64,000 bases of DNA from Adiantum capillus-veneris (GCA_014529385.2 CM043969.1:72254676-72318675), one strand, 5' to 3'; counted from the stretch's first letter, positions 1 to 10,287 are shown. A program made the numbers and translations. Notes: generated from the letters alone by a model not told the origin.

Positions 1-233
1 CAGTCACTCAAGATATCATGCAAGACATGCTCATGCAGCCATCTTATGGTTTTGGTCTTAAAATAATGTTTTGGCACAATTTGGGTAGGATGTCTGGCAA
101 TTTCAGTCTATCTGGCCTTATCCTGTCAAGATATGGTCAAATTTCCACTTTCCAGTAGAAATTAGGGTAAACCCCACCTTCTAAACACAATGGTCAACTC
201 AAAATCCCAAAATTTCCACCAGATTAGCCTGTA

Positions 234-255
234 GACATCCTACGCGTAGGATGTC
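234..255. repeat. Perfect 22-bp palindrome
   Basis: GACATCCTACG followed directly by its reverse complement. The half-site (TAGGATGTCT) recurs at about 87-98 and 1144-1155, so it is a small dispersed motif of the flanking retroelement. Confidence 0.8.
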
Positions 256-771
256 TCCATGCTTGAAATTAATTTTTTTCCTGACAGAAATGCTCCTGAT
301 GCTCTACAGCTCTATCAGAAACACTCACAGTAACTTTTGGACTTCTCTTAGGCTTTCAAACACACTTTTGCGTCTTTTATCTACTTGTGATGAATTTACC
401 AAGCAAGTATACATGCATGAAGGGCTCTAGATCATGAATCATGATGTCCTACTTACTCTACTCCTACTTATCATGTGAAATGGTGATAATGGTGTTTTGG
501 TTGCTTTCTAGCATCTCCGGACTCTCAAGCTTCCCTCTCACCGCTTCTACCACTCCAACTCCTACTCAAGAACTCAACTAATACCTAAAACTATCTTAGT
601 CTACCTAAGTCGAAGGATCTAGGCCAGACACATGCTTCCTAGACTCCCTTCCCTCTAAGACCTAGAGAGTCCTCCACCCTCTGATCCTATCTAAATGTAA
701 AACGAGACTCTTGGCAAGCCAAAAATCCCTATCCTCAAGGATTAGTCTCGGTCACCTACCTAAGGTTTTCG

Positions 772-789
772 TCCCCGGCAACGGCGCCA
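772..789 (-). other. Primer-binding site, tRNA-Asp
   Basis: The plus strand reads TCCCCGGCAACGGCGCCA, identical to the last 18 bases of plant tRNA-Asp(GTC) with CCA. The site on the minus strand would therefore pair with that tRNA. It lies one base from the LTR edge at 791. Confidence 0.85.
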
Positions 790-790
790 A

Positions 791-1720
791 TGTTGGACGG
801 ATACGCCGCGACGGACGTCAGCACAGCGAGAACTCACCTAATATATAATGTCAGCTAAGGACGAAGCTCGACCCGCAGGCGCGTGGAAGCAAGCATAAGG
901 TGTCAACCTACACTCGACCGACTCCTAACTAATTCCTACAGAGGTCTCTACCAATTGTCTAAGTCACAGCCTTCAAGAGTGCATAAGAGGAAACTTCCTA
1001 CAACGCTTTCTAGAGCCGAACACCCATCAAACAATCTCGAAACACCATAGAACTTGAAGGAGACCCTACTAATACCAATAGGTCACTCTCCCTAAGGTAT
1101 ATGAACCAAAACCCCAACCCAAAACACCCAGTGCAAAATCACGTAGGATGTCTGGCCGAAATTTACAGGTCTTCGTTTTTGAAATCTAAAGTGCCTAAAG
1201 TGTAGTTCTCAATGTGAACGAGTGGATATGTTGCAGTGCAAAATCGGACAACGTATGCTCACCAAATCACCAGATGAAGCTCGTAGAAGGAGCTCGCAAA
1301 ACAAAACCGTACGCGCGTAATGTAGGTATCGGCGCGTAGCTCTCGTCGGGGGCAGCACGTAGCTCTTCTCCGCACTCAATTCTGACCACAGGTGCACATG
1401 TAGCGTCAAGATGAAGCTCATACTCTCTCTCGTACACAGTACGCTCACTCACAGACTTCAAAACTTGTTTTAAAAATGACGAAAGGTTTTTTCATTAAGG
1501 TCAAAAAGTGGTATAAATACCTTACAATTCTCAAACCCTAAAGTTCCAAAATCAACCATCTACTCAATCTAACTATCAAAACTGGGATACAATCTGGAAA
1601 CTTCTGTAAGCCCCAATATTTACAAGGTGAAAAATCAGGTTTCCTCAATAAATGAATAATTACAAAAAATGATAATCCTCCAAGTAGTTAGTTTCTGTGG
1701 GGTGTGTCCAGCTTCTTACA
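791..1720 (-). repeat. LTR of the tRNA-Asp-primed element
   Basis: On the plus strand the LTR starts TGTTGGACGG directly beside the primer site and is taken to end at CTTCTTACA (1720), giving TG...CA ends and a length near 930 bp. The left boundary is well supported by the primer site. The right boundary is inferred from the point where gypsy homology begins and could be off by some bases. A TATA-like stretch lies near 1511-1520. The partner LTR is outside the window, so no age can be given. Confidence 0.55.
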
Positions 1721-1734
1721 AGTATGCACACATT

Positions 1735-2400
1735 CTCATAAAGCTTCTCAAATCGTGTAGATTTGTTGATATAGGCCATTCTTTTATTACCTCCAACTTT
1801 GTAGGGTCCATTCGTATTCCTCCTTGAGAGATAATATGACCTAAATATTGATCTCTTTCAAGAAAAAATCACTTTTATTTTGATTTATGTAAAGCTTATT
1901 GTCTCTCAAAACTTGAAAAAATACCTAACGCTGTTGCTTATGTTCCCCAATAAAGTTTTAGTAGAGAATAATGTCATCAAAGAACACTCTCATGAATCTT
2001 TGATGAGGTTTAAAGAGCCTCTCCATCATTTGATTAAAGGTAATTGGAGCATTGGTAAGTCCAAAAGGGAGTACCAAGAATTCATATAGGCCAAGAGTTG
2101 TTTGAAAGGCGGTCTCTTGGATATCATCAGACACTATCTTTATCTGATGATAGCCACTTTTGAGATTTATTCTACTAAATTAGGTAGACCCTTGTAGCTT
2201 ATTGAATATATCTTTTATCCTAGAAACAAGAAATCTATTCTTTATTGTTATCTAATTAAGCACTCAATAGTTCACACACATTCTATAAGTATCATCTTTC
2301 TTTGTACTAGTAGAACATGTGAACAAAATGGAGGTGAGCTAGGTCTGACTATGACTTTTTCCACAAGCTCGTTCACTTGCCTCATAATCTCCTCTTGCCT
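1735..2400 (-). pseudogene. Gypsy reverse transcriptase remnant
   Basis: The minus strand aligns with the reverse transcriptase segment of the younger element at about 46520-47170, for example over the stretches matching 46560-46640 and 46740-46900. Several in-frame stops and small indels prevent translation. The part that would carry RNase H and integrase is missing to the left, where the tRNA-Asp element begins. Confidence 0.75.
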
Positions 2401-2405
2401 GAGAC

Positions 2406-3013
2406 TCAATAAGGAGGCTTTTTAGGAGGTGAGCTACCAGGTAGAAGTTCTATGGAATGATAATATTGTCCTCTTTTGGGAGGTAGCTCTTTGGAAATGT
2501 CATCTGTGAACACATCTTGAAGCTCATTTAGGAAACTAGAAAGTTCTAGCTCCTCTTTAGTTTCATTTTTAGCTTCATTAAGAACACATACATCTTTCTT
2601 AGACTCCTTTACAAAAGCCATGTAACAAGAAAGAGAGATTTTCATTACTTTGTCTAAAGTTTGAGATTGTACAAGTGGTATAGTGTTGCTCACACTATTC
2701 ACATCAAGTGCAACATCCTTGCCTTGATAGAAAAAGAAGACTTTTCTCTCAGGAAACTTCATAGTGGCAACCATGCAATCAAACCATGGGTAACATCTTC
2801 ATGCTTGAGTGGAGAGATGAAGAAATATTCTTTGTCAACATACCTTTGCACATGGAGCCTTAGCTTCCCAACAATCAACAGAGTGACTAAGGCCACTTGC
2901 CCTTTAAAATCTCCATCTTCTAGTACCACATCTTCCATCTCAAAGTCATGAATTCCTAGCTTGGTAGCTAGCTCAATCGAAATGAATTTGTGGGTAGAGT
3001 GATGGTCAAACAA
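2406..3013 (-). pseudogene. Gypsy protease region and pol N-terminal remnant
   Basis: Two overlapping minus frames (2759-3013 and 2406-2774) match the protease-containing segment 47184-47813 of the younger element. The aspartic protease site appears as DHHSTHKF, where the younger copy has DPGSTLNF, so the catalytic D-x-G is lost. Shared landmarks include MKFPER, FVKES and SSPPKKPPY. A frameshift separates the two frames. Upstream, the codon matching the younger copy's TGA stop at 47844 is TGG here. Confidence 0.75.
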
Positions 3014-3033
3014 TATGAAATCATCATTCTCTC

Positions 3034-3306
3034 TTAATTTTCCCCAAGAATAAGAGAGTGGTGATCTTTTGTAGTGGCCCTCCTGTTTAGAGCCTCCACC
3101 ATGGTGGCTCTAGGAGGGTCATTACATTTTTTTCTCTTAGGACATGCCCAAGAAATATGACCTTGCTCTCCACATTTGAAACACTTGTTATCTTTACGAT
3201 AACGTTCAACCGCTTCAGGAGAAAGTTTATTTTTATCTTTGTAGCCTTTTTCCTTGGTCTTTCTTTTGTTATTGTTGTTGTTAGCCTTGGGAGAATTCTG
3301 TGTCAC
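3034..3306 (-). pseudogene. Gypsy gag nucleocapsid remnant (CCHC knuckle)
   Basis: A 90-codon minus frame with an intact zinc knuckle, CFKCGEQGHISWAC (C-x2-C-x4-H-x4-C), preceded by an asparagine- and lysine-rich linker. It is homologous to the knuckle of the younger element near 47960-48000. The frame is cut upstream by the miniature LTR element and by small indels. Confidence 0.8.
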
Positions 3307-3368
3307 ATTGTTCTTCCCCTTTGGCTTAGTTTATTTGTTGGCTTCTGTTGGCTTGGAGCCCTTCTTAG

Positions 3369-3595
3369 TGAAGAGTGTGTGTGTGTGTGCAAATGCGTGT
3401 GTGCATAGGTGCACTAGCATGGGAGAGTGTGTGAGGGGGGAGATTGAAGAAGAAGGAGAAGCACATACAACTGCTTGGGTTAGTGGAGTAGAAAGTGAGA
3501 CTACAAGTCAACTCTCACTTTCTCTCCCTATATATTATTATAGAGAAAATGAACTTAGGGGTGATTCCCATGGCCATCTGGCTTACACCCCAACA
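3369..3595 (-). repeat. LTR A (3' LTR) of the miniature element
   Basis: It begins TGAAGAGTGTG after the CTTAG duplication and ends ACACCCCAACA. It carries a short (GT)n run near 3377-3390, longer than in its partner, which accounts for most of the 13-bp length difference. Confidence 0.75.
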
Positions 3596-3641
3596 ACCTC
3601 CCACTTGAAGGTCGGGGTGGCCAATAGTGGCGTCATTATAG

Positions 3642-3855
3642 TGTGCGTGCATGCGAATGCATGTGTGCATAGGTGCACTAGCAAGGGAGAGTGTGGGGGA
3701 ATTGGGGAAGAAGGAGAAGCATAGACAGCTGCTTGGGGTTAGTGGAGTAGAAAGTGAGAGTGCAAGTCAACTCTCACTTTCTCTCCCTATATTTCATTAT
3801 AGAGAAAATGAAGTTAGGGGATGGTTCCCATGCCCACCTGGCCTACACCCCAATA
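3642..3855 (-). repeat. LTR B (5' LTR) of the miniature element
   Basis: It begins TGTGCGTGCATGCG and ends ACACCCCAATA, followed by CTTAG. It is clearly the same sequence as LTR A, with scattered substitutions and small indels. Confidence 0.75.
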
Positions 3856-3860
3856 CTTAG

Positions 3861-4560
3861 TCCCATGTTGGAAATGAATCCTTGAAGTGACCATAGTATA
3901 ATGTATGACCTCTAAAATAGTTTTACGTGTTGCTTTTGTTCTGCAAAGTCTATCATTTTGTAGACAACGGCTTTGAGATGTAGCTCCCAAAACTTATCCA
4001 CATACTTTTGGATAGACTCATATGGGGCCATCTTCAAGCTTCACCATTCTGTAAGGTCTTTGTCTTTGGCATCACTTGTAAGGAATTGCTTCGTAATAGC
4101 AATCCTCAAAGCTTTGCACATCTTTGGAGCTTCACCTTGACTATGTAGGCTTGCCCACCATTGACAAAGGCTGACTTTTGGAAATGCATGGAAACATTTT
4201 GGAGGTTTAAAGATTCTTAAAAATTTTCATCTCCAAAAGCCACATCAAATTGTTGGATAAAGGCCAACACTTTATCAGTTGCTCTGAAGGTTCCATCATA
4301 GGTAAGGAAGTTGATGTTCTTTCCTCCCTCTTTGAATTTCTTCGACTTACATGACCTGGTTCATGCTGCATAGCTCCTCCGTTTACCCCTTCTCTTTTAT
4401 CTCTTGGATGGCAAGTCGTTGTCCTCCGTGTCAGAAGGTGGTGATGATGATGAAGAGGAACATGAGGAAGAAGGAGAGGATGGTGATTGCTTTCTTTGCT
4501 TCCTCTTGCCTGGATTTCTTTCTCCTTTCTTTGGATCCACATGGGAGGAAAATTCTCTTT
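3861..4560 (-). pseudogene. Gypsy gag capsid-region remnant
   Basis: The minus strand aligns with the gag capsid segment of the younger element at about 48170-48960. Shared stretches cover the region around TTGAGATGTA, AAATTGTTGGAT and CTTTCCTCCCTC. The reading frame is broken by indels. The acidic, low-complexity plus-strand frames seen here (4351-4590) are shadows of the basic, serine-rich stretch of gag. Confidence 0.75.
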
Positions 4561-5400
4561 TGTTGCCTAAGAAGAGAGGTCCTTGAGTAATTCATAAAAG
4601 GTTGAAGTTGTTCATTGCAATAGGGTAAGTGGGACTAGGATTTATTATCTTGGTTGGCTTGCTTGTTTATAGGGTACGAGGGACATCATCGAGATCTATG
4701 ATCTTGATAATGGAGTCTTTTAGGGCTTTCCTACTTCTTAACCATCATTGAGTATTAGTCGCCTGATAGGAACCAGTGCCAACCTTGCAATTTTAAACCC
4801 GCTCCACTACTCTTTGCCATTAACAATATTCTAAACCACAGGTGTAGTTACTCAACTGCTAATTTTCAAGGGATAAGAGGAGTAGAAGCCAAAGTTTTGA
4901 AAGTGCCAAGGAAAGAGCTAGCATACACATACAAGGAAATTTAATCATGGCACAACATAATCAAGAGAATTTAATTAATATTGACAGCTTAAATTTGTCT
5001 CATGGTATAACATTTGATAATGTTTGTAGAGTGGTTAACTACCTTGTTGACAAGCTACAAGAAACAATGGGAAACCCTATTTTGCAAGTGGAGGCTCAAA
5101 GACAAATTCAAGCCCTTCAAGCTCAAGTTCCCCCAAGTGCCCAAGAAGACAGAATTCCTATGAGACCTCCTTGTGAGACCCCCCAAAGAGGAATCAGTTT
5201 AGGTAATGAAGAGGAGATACCGGAGGGACCTCTTAGGAAAATTGCTCAAGAAGAATAAGTGTATCATGAACTTTCAAAGGAGAGGTATGAAAGTGACTCC
5301 CATCCTATCTTTTGAAAGTGATGCTGCCCCAAGAGGACGATGGGCATGACAATCACCTAGTCCTCCCAAAAAGAAGAGGAAGTCATCTAATGTCAGAGGA
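4560..5400 (+). pseudogene. Inverted leader plus gag N-terminus of the degraded gypsy element
   Basis: 4565-4900 matches the reverse complement of the younger element's leader (49310-49656), and 4947-5258 encodes a protein like the gag N-terminus that the younger copy encodes on the minus strand at 49268-48948. Both contain an MGNP stretch after a V-x-Y-L segment, and a PPxETPxR or PLEETPKR stretch. The 104-codon frame starts at ATG 4947. Neighbouring gag and the LTR of this copy remain in minus orientation, so an internal inversion of about 840 bp is the simplest reading. Confidence 0.8.
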
Positions 5401-5412
5401 TCTAATACTTAC

Positions 5413-5873
5413 TTTTAGATTCAACAAAATTTATCAATGAAAGGAGACATTCTTCTTTCAAAGAAAGATATCAAGGAGATTATAGGTTGTGCCAGGCTGA
5501 TTTCTTTACACAATCACACATTAAAAACACTCTCAAAAGAGAGCATTGTTACAATATATGTTTGTGATCTTGCAGAGTTTTTCTTGAATCAAGAAGATGG
5601 TGTTTTTTCAAGGTTTCATTATATAACCCTCCTTCCCAAACCCTAAACACCCCAATGGGGAGAAAGGAACTGTGGGAACAGAGGAAGATGAGGGTGAGAA
5701 GAAGTATTTTTCAAGCAAGAGAATCGATACTCCATATACACTTGCTCATGGGCAAGCTCTTAGCATGGTTAGTAATAGAATATTAGAGATGGAGAAGAGA
5801 AAACTCTCATTGGCTTGGATTTTGCATCCATAGCCAAGAGCTTGAGCATAGAGTCCCTCTCTAGAGATCCCAT

Positions 5874-5933
<60 letters not shown>

Positions 5934-6975
5934 TTGCTTTGCCAACTTGGACACTTGAGAGAGTTTGTGAGAGGAACAAAAGAGCCAAATTCCAACGAGC
6001 CCCCCTTTTTATGCTAATGCTAGTGTGCAATTAGTCTTGAATTGAAATGCTTGCAGCTTGACCAATGAGGGGTCCTCATAATGAAACTCATGCTTATCCC
6101 ACACTTTTCGTAACTTGCCTTGCATGATAGAACTTTCCCCCCCTCTTCTTTGGACTCTTCTTGGCAAGTGGAGATATCACACACACTTGTTAAGTCCATA
6201 CAAAGCAAGTGTGTGCTACTTTGGACATGTGGCGTAGCCAAGCTTAGTAAACAAAGAGTAGAGTCAACTTATCAAACAATGAAGGGTTGATCTAACCTTA
6301 TTCTTTAGCTTTTCCCTTTCATTCATTAAAACCATAAACTTATCTTTTTATTAATTAGCTCGGGTGTAAGACCTTTGCACAAACCTTAAATGCTTATGAA
6401 GCTGACATGAGGCTACAACCTACCTGCTAATTTAGAACCTACTAAATTAGGATAAACTTTGGTAAAAATAAAACTCACCCTTTGGGCTTTAAAAATTTCA
6501 CCTCCTATGAAAAACCTTAGCACAGTGCTTTGGAGGTGCCACCCAGCTGCTCCCAAAACCTGCTAAACTTAGACTTGCTAAATTTAGACAATTTGTGGCA
6601 AGTTAAAATTACACTCTAAGACTTCATACTTGGAGTCTGAAGAGCTATTCTAAGGACTTGAGCTTAGCATAATCACTTTCTATTTTTAGACTCCTCTAAT
6701 TGCTTTTACTCATCTCCTTTGTCATATACCTTTGATCAAGGTTGTCCACATGATACATTTATCCTTCCTTGACCTGTACCTATGATTGAGATAACTAGCT
6801 AGCAAATACCCTTGCTCTTTTATGGACTTTTTCTCTTTTGGTCCCAAGCCTTGACCAGGTTGGTCCATCAACACTCAATCAATTTCATTTGTTCTCTTTT
6901 TATTTTCCTTGGACTTAAGTGGCCAAATTAAGATGGAAAATACTTTTAGAAGGTTAGAGATTAATATTCTTGGCA
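5413..6975 (-). repeat. LTR of the degraded gypsy element
   Basis: Scattered blocks align with the younger LTR (49683-51255), including GTTACAATA, a GAAGATG block, the CTTGG/GGATTTT block near 5810-5830, and the far end near 6920-6975 (TTAAG..CCAAATTAA..GGTTAGA). A weak primer-site-like GATCTAATAC lies at 5402-5411. A GA microsatellite sits inside at 5876. The end at 6975 is inferred from alignment. Confidence 0.7.
5876..5932. repeat. (GA)n microsatellite
   Basis: Uninterrupted GA dinucleotides of about 50 bp inside the degraded gypsy LTR. The leucine/serine-rich minus-strand frames here (5746-6030) are products of the repeat. Confidence 0.95.
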
Positions 6976-7590
6976 TTAATAGTTAGGGGTTGTTGAAAGA
7001 AAACATTGAGCTTGGTAATGCCATGATTGGAATGTATGCCAAATACATTGTGCTTCAAAGAGCACAAGCAGTGCTTGAGGAGCTACTTGTCCAAAACATT
7101 GTATCTTGGAGTGCATTCATTGCAAGACATGCCCAATAAGGGCAGGGCCAAGAAGCGCTAAGCTGTTTTTGGTAGATGCAAAGTGAGGGCATCTCTCTCG
7201 ATGCAATCGTGACTTGAAGGCAAGTGACACTACACAAGATGTTGATATGGGCGAAAGAATTCACGATGATATTAATAGTCAGGGGATGTTGGAAAAAATA
7301 TCTAGATTGGCATTGCCTTGGTTGATATGTATGCCAATTGTGGTTTACTTCAGAAAGCACAAGAAGTTCCTGAGTACCTTCTCGTCGAAATGTCTTGGAA
7401 TGGACTGATTGCATGATATGCCCAAAAGGGGTGGGACTAGGAAGTGCTGGGCTGTTTTTAGTAGGACATCTCTTTAGATGCACTTCTCTACGCTTGCATC
7501 TTAAAGTCATTTGGCACATTGATATGGACAAAACTGTTCCCGTTCGTATTTTTAGCCAGTAGTAAGGGTTGTTGAAAAAAAATGTTGTGT
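6976..7590 (+). pseudogene. Pentatricopeptide repeat (PPR, PLS-type) pseudogene fragment
   Basis: About two and a half PPR repeats can be read on the plus strand across three frames. 7010-7150 gives GNAMIGMYAK..., then LLVQNIVSWSAFIA and AQ. 7240-7440 gives DMGERIHDDI, then VDMYANCGLLQKAQEV and SWNGLIA. 7450-7560 gives ISLDALLYACILKSFGTL. These are standard landmarks of plant PLS-class PPR proteins, which bind organellar RNA. Stops and shifts occur in every repeat and both ends are missing. The left edge coincides with the end of the gypsy LTR, so the gene was probably broken by that insertion or copied as a fragment. Confidence 0.8.
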
Positions 7591-8018
7591 GTTCCTAAAT
7601 GAACTATTTTCTTATTGTTTTGAGTAATTTCTATTTTTTGAAATTAGGGTATGGTACTTCATTGTGGAGAAAGAGCGAAAAGGCTTCGGCCTACGCTCAG
7701 GAATTTCTACAACGGAATTCAAAACGGTCTATGGAGTTTCACGCTTTAGATGCAGACAAAAAAGGAACTAAGAGCTCACCTCTCGGAATTTTCCGCATGA
7801 GAAGGAATCAACCATTGAGTCTGAGATTTAGAATGGAGGGGTTTCTCTGGTTCTGGTGCTTGTAAAAAGGCTTTCCCTAATAAATATTCTCTTTAAGGGG
7901 GGGAACAACCCATTTTTTGGTCCCACCAATAATGTGTTGATCATCTTTCTTATCTCTTTTGGTTGAAAGTTTATTTTTTTCAGTTTAATGATCATTTGTG
8001 TACGCTCCTATTTGTGAT
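7591..8018 (+). other. Probable LTR or leader of a plus-strand element, undefined
   Basis: This stretch precedes a primer site at 8021. It includes a short open frame (7599-7865) that resembles nothing I know and a purine run AAGGGGGGGAAC at 7895-7906. It may be LTR sequence, but without a partner copy the limits cannot be set. Confidence 0.3.
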
Positions 8019-8020
8019 AG

Positions 8021-8032
8021 TGGTATTAGAGC
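8021..8032 (+). other. Primer-binding site, initiator tRNA-Met type
   Basis: TGGTATTAGAGC differs at one base from the common plant retroelement primer site TGGTATCAGAGC. It lies about 550 bp upstream of a gag-like remnant on the same strand. Confidence 0.55.
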
Positions 8033-8559
8033 TCGATCGCCTATCTTTTTCAACTCATGGAATTGTAGCAGCTTCTCATGTTGCCAGCTATTCAGAAGGT
8101 TTTGGATTGAATCAAGAAACCGCAAGAGTAATAGATGCGGATGGTGTCAAGAAAATCTTGTTGATGTAATAACTTGCAAGAGGAAAACACAAAAAAAAGG
8201 CACCGAAGCGCACAAGGGATATCTAGATTGGAACAAACAGCCTTCCAAGAGTAAGGGCCATCTCTCTCTGTTGAATGAAATCCAGAATGTCTCTACCTCT
8301 TCTCCATCATACTCTCCTGATTGCACTACTATCTCCACTTCTCATACAGTATCTAATCCCTCTTCCAAGAAGAGAATGCCTACTACTTCCCTATGTAGCA
8401 TTAAAGAGAAACCAAAATTCAAGAAGGATAACCTCAAGTGTCACCACAAGATGCGGGTTTTTCAAATCTGGTGACAAGGATGTCAAGTTTCATAGTTACA
8501 CCGAACAGAGAAACATCTCCAAGGCACTATCTTTTGTGTAGTTTAGAGTTTCTTTTGCC

Positions 8560-9080
8560 AACAAAAACTTTACCAAAAAATCCAAGTTGCATCATGTTGG
8601 GATGTATCTAAAGGAGATGGAAAGCAAATGATGGTTAGCCAAGATTCTAGAAGGTACACAAGCTAGAATATGGACTAAGTTCAAATCTGAATTTTATGAA
8701 CAATTTCTTCCACTGGACTTTGAGAAGGACATTGGAAGTAATGGGATTGGCTTGCCCAAAAGAAAGTCATGACTCATGTTGACAAGTATTCGTCAGTTCT
8801 TTTGAAAGTTATGCCCCTTATGAGGAATTTTGACGAGGAAAAGATGTGAATTGAAGCAATCCTTCAAGCACTGCTTCAAAAGAGCATGAAAGTGTATCCC
8901 AATGATACCCTTTAGCAGATGATGGATTTGGTGATCATTGCCAAGGATCTACATTCCACTGGTACCCATGTACAAATGGAACACGACACATACCATTCAA
9001 GGCAAAGAGCACTCTATGACTATTGTGACCAGGGCAAAAAGTGTCCCTTTGAGAACCCAGATCAACCTAGGAAACTATAG
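8560..9080 (+). pseudogene. LTR-retrotransposon gag remnant
   Basis: Across shifting plus frames, the sequence reads like a gag capsid (retrotrans_gag family). Around 8680-8720 it gives WTKFKSEFYEQFLP, followed by VDKYSSVLLKVMP, then an L-Q-A-L-L block and LYDYCDQGKKCPF near 9010-9060. The W-x-x-F-K-x-E-F-x-x-x-F pattern is the usual core of this domain. At least three stops or shifts are present. No protease or polymerase follows, so the element is truncated or heavily eroded. Confidence 0.6.
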
Positions 9081-10020
9081 GGTACCAAAAAATCGCTTAA
9101 GTATTTGATGTAGTCATTGGCACATGCACAATGTGAAATAAAAACATTCACCTCACTTTTGATACTTTTTTATGCATGGGAAAATAAGTAATAATGTACA
9201 TATAGTGATATATGCTAAAGCGGTTACTACTGTTGTGCTATCATGTACTCTATTAAAATGTTGACATGAATAGACTGACCTCTCTTTTTTGATGAATTTA
9301 TAGGACTTTTTCCAAAATGGAATAAAAACCCCTCTTTTAAATATACATTTAAAGGAATGATTGGGCTATATATAAAGGATATTGACAAACCCCATTTTGA
9401 AAGCATCTCTCACAATATCATTGCAAAGGATATCAATCAAGGAGAGGAACTTTATGTACAATATGCAGCCAATGATAGGTTCTTCTTGACTCATACAAAT
9501 ATATTTGATCAACCTTTGATGTATTAAAAATTCAATTTGCAACATGTCTTTGGTAATGATCTCTTGTCCTCTCTTCATAGAATGATGCAGTAAACAGGTA
9601 GCAGCAAATTGAAGTTGAAAGCGGGCAATGCTTAGAATCGATAGCATTGACAGCAAACAGGCAAGCAGAGCGAGTGTTTCGGAGGAAAACAAGGAGCAAT
9701 CGAGCAGCACAACAATAGTGTGTTGCTCTCTCTCACACATACTCAATGGCTAGCAAAGAGCTCAGTCAATGCTTGAATTGATAGGCCTCAGCAACACTAT
9801 AGTGGAGGAGATAGAGAGGCAGCAGAGGAGCTTGCTTGTGTGTGTGTGTGTAGTTGCACACACTCACACAACACACAATGCTAGCGAGCAACAACAGACC
9901 TCGATCGACTCATCAAATTCTGACAGTTCAGCTGCAATTCGACAGTCTGTAGAGAGAGTTAATTTTTTTAAAACTTTAGCCTTACACACCTTTTATGTGC
10001 AAGGGCCCGCTCCCACGGAG
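9081..10020. other. No recognisable gene
   Basis: AT-rich sequence with no convincing coding region. A 126-codon minus frame (9366-9746) lacks family resemblance and has composition typical of chance frames. Short (GT)n and (CA)n runs lie near 9837-9880. Confidence 0.5.
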
Positions 10021-10026
10021 CCCTTG

Positions 10027-10028
<2 letters not shown>

Positions 10029-10063
<35 letters not shown>
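10029..10063. repeat. Poly(C) tract, 35 bp
   Basis: Thirty-five consecutive C on the plus strand. The minus strand is a G tract able to form a G-quadruplex. The long proline and glycine runs in frames across it are artefacts. Confidence 0.95.
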
Positions 10064-10095
10064 ACTCCCCAATACCCCAATCTCCGAACATCCGC

Positions 10096-10097
<2 letters not shown>

Positions 10098-10162
<65 letters not shown>
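10098..10162. repeat. (TG)n microsatellite
   Basis: About 32 uninterrupted TG units followed by a purine-pyrimidine alternating stretch (ACGTGCACGCGCG) to about 10185. Confidence 0.95.
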
Positions 10163-10165
<3 letters not shown>

Positions 10166-10184
10166 TGCACGCGCGTGCGTGCGT

Positions 10185-10245
10185 GAGAGAGAGAGAGAGA
10201 TTGAGGACTTCAATGATTCAAAATATTTAGTGATAAACTCTCTCA

Positions 10246-10287
<42 letters not shown>

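Larger units (their letters stand above)
1..1720 (-). mobile_element. 5' end of a Ty3/gypsy-like LTR retrotransposon with tRNA-Asp primer site (partial)
   Basis: Reading on the minus strand, an LTR (791-1720) is followed by a primer-binding site (772-789) and then by internal sequence that runs off the left edge. The 18-base match to the 3' end of plant tRNA-Asp is the kind of primer site known from Athila/Tat-type gypsy elements. No long coding frame is visible in 1-770, as expected for leader sequence. The right end abuts, without a gap, the place where homology to the degraded gypsy copy (1721-6975) stops, so I infer insertion into that element, with the rest of the host lying left of the window. 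The clade is inferred from the primer site only. Confidence 0.6.
3369..3855 (-). mobile_element. Miniature LTR retrotransposon (TRIM-like), 487 bp
   Basis: Two direct repeats of 227 bp (3369-3595) and 214 bp (3642-3855) flank only 46 bp of internal DNA. The repeats share long identical stretches, including CAACTCTCACTTTCTCTCCC. The element is bounded by a perfect 5-bp duplication CTTAG (3364-3368 and 3856-3860). Dropping the insert plus one CTTAG restores alignment with the gag sequence of the younger gypsy element near 48160. The minus strand shows a purine tract AGTGGGAGGT directly before the LTR start TGTTGGGG, which sets the orientation. No primer site is recognisable, and there is no coding capacity. 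Confidence 0.85.
1721..6975 (-). mobile_element. Degraded Ty3/gypsy element, 3' truncated and internally rearranged
   Basis: Its whole length can be aligned by eye with the younger gypsy element at 42493-51255. In plus-strand order there are reverse transcriptase remnant (about 1735-2400), protease region (2406-3013), gag zinc knuckle (3034-3306), more gag (3861-4560), an inverted leader plus gag start (4560-5400), and an LTR (about 5413-6975). The left end stops inside reverse transcriptase, next to the tRNA-Asp element. Coding frames carry many stops and shifts, so it is dead. A 487-bp miniature LTR element sits in gag at 3369-3855. It is clearly older than its relative at 42-51 kb. Confidence 0.85.

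Noticed and set aside
772-789. A real tRNA-Asp gene
   Set aside because: Only the last 18 bases of the tRNA match; no upstream tRNA body is present, and an LTR edge lies one base away, so it is a primer site.
3254-3860. 156- and 69-codon plus frames in the miniature LTR element region
   Set aside because: They run through both LTR copies and gag on its antisense strand; direct-repeat structure explains them.
4351-4590. Acidic glutamate-rich plus-strand frames
   Set aside because: They are the antisense of the basic, serine-rich gag stretch of the degraded gypsy element.
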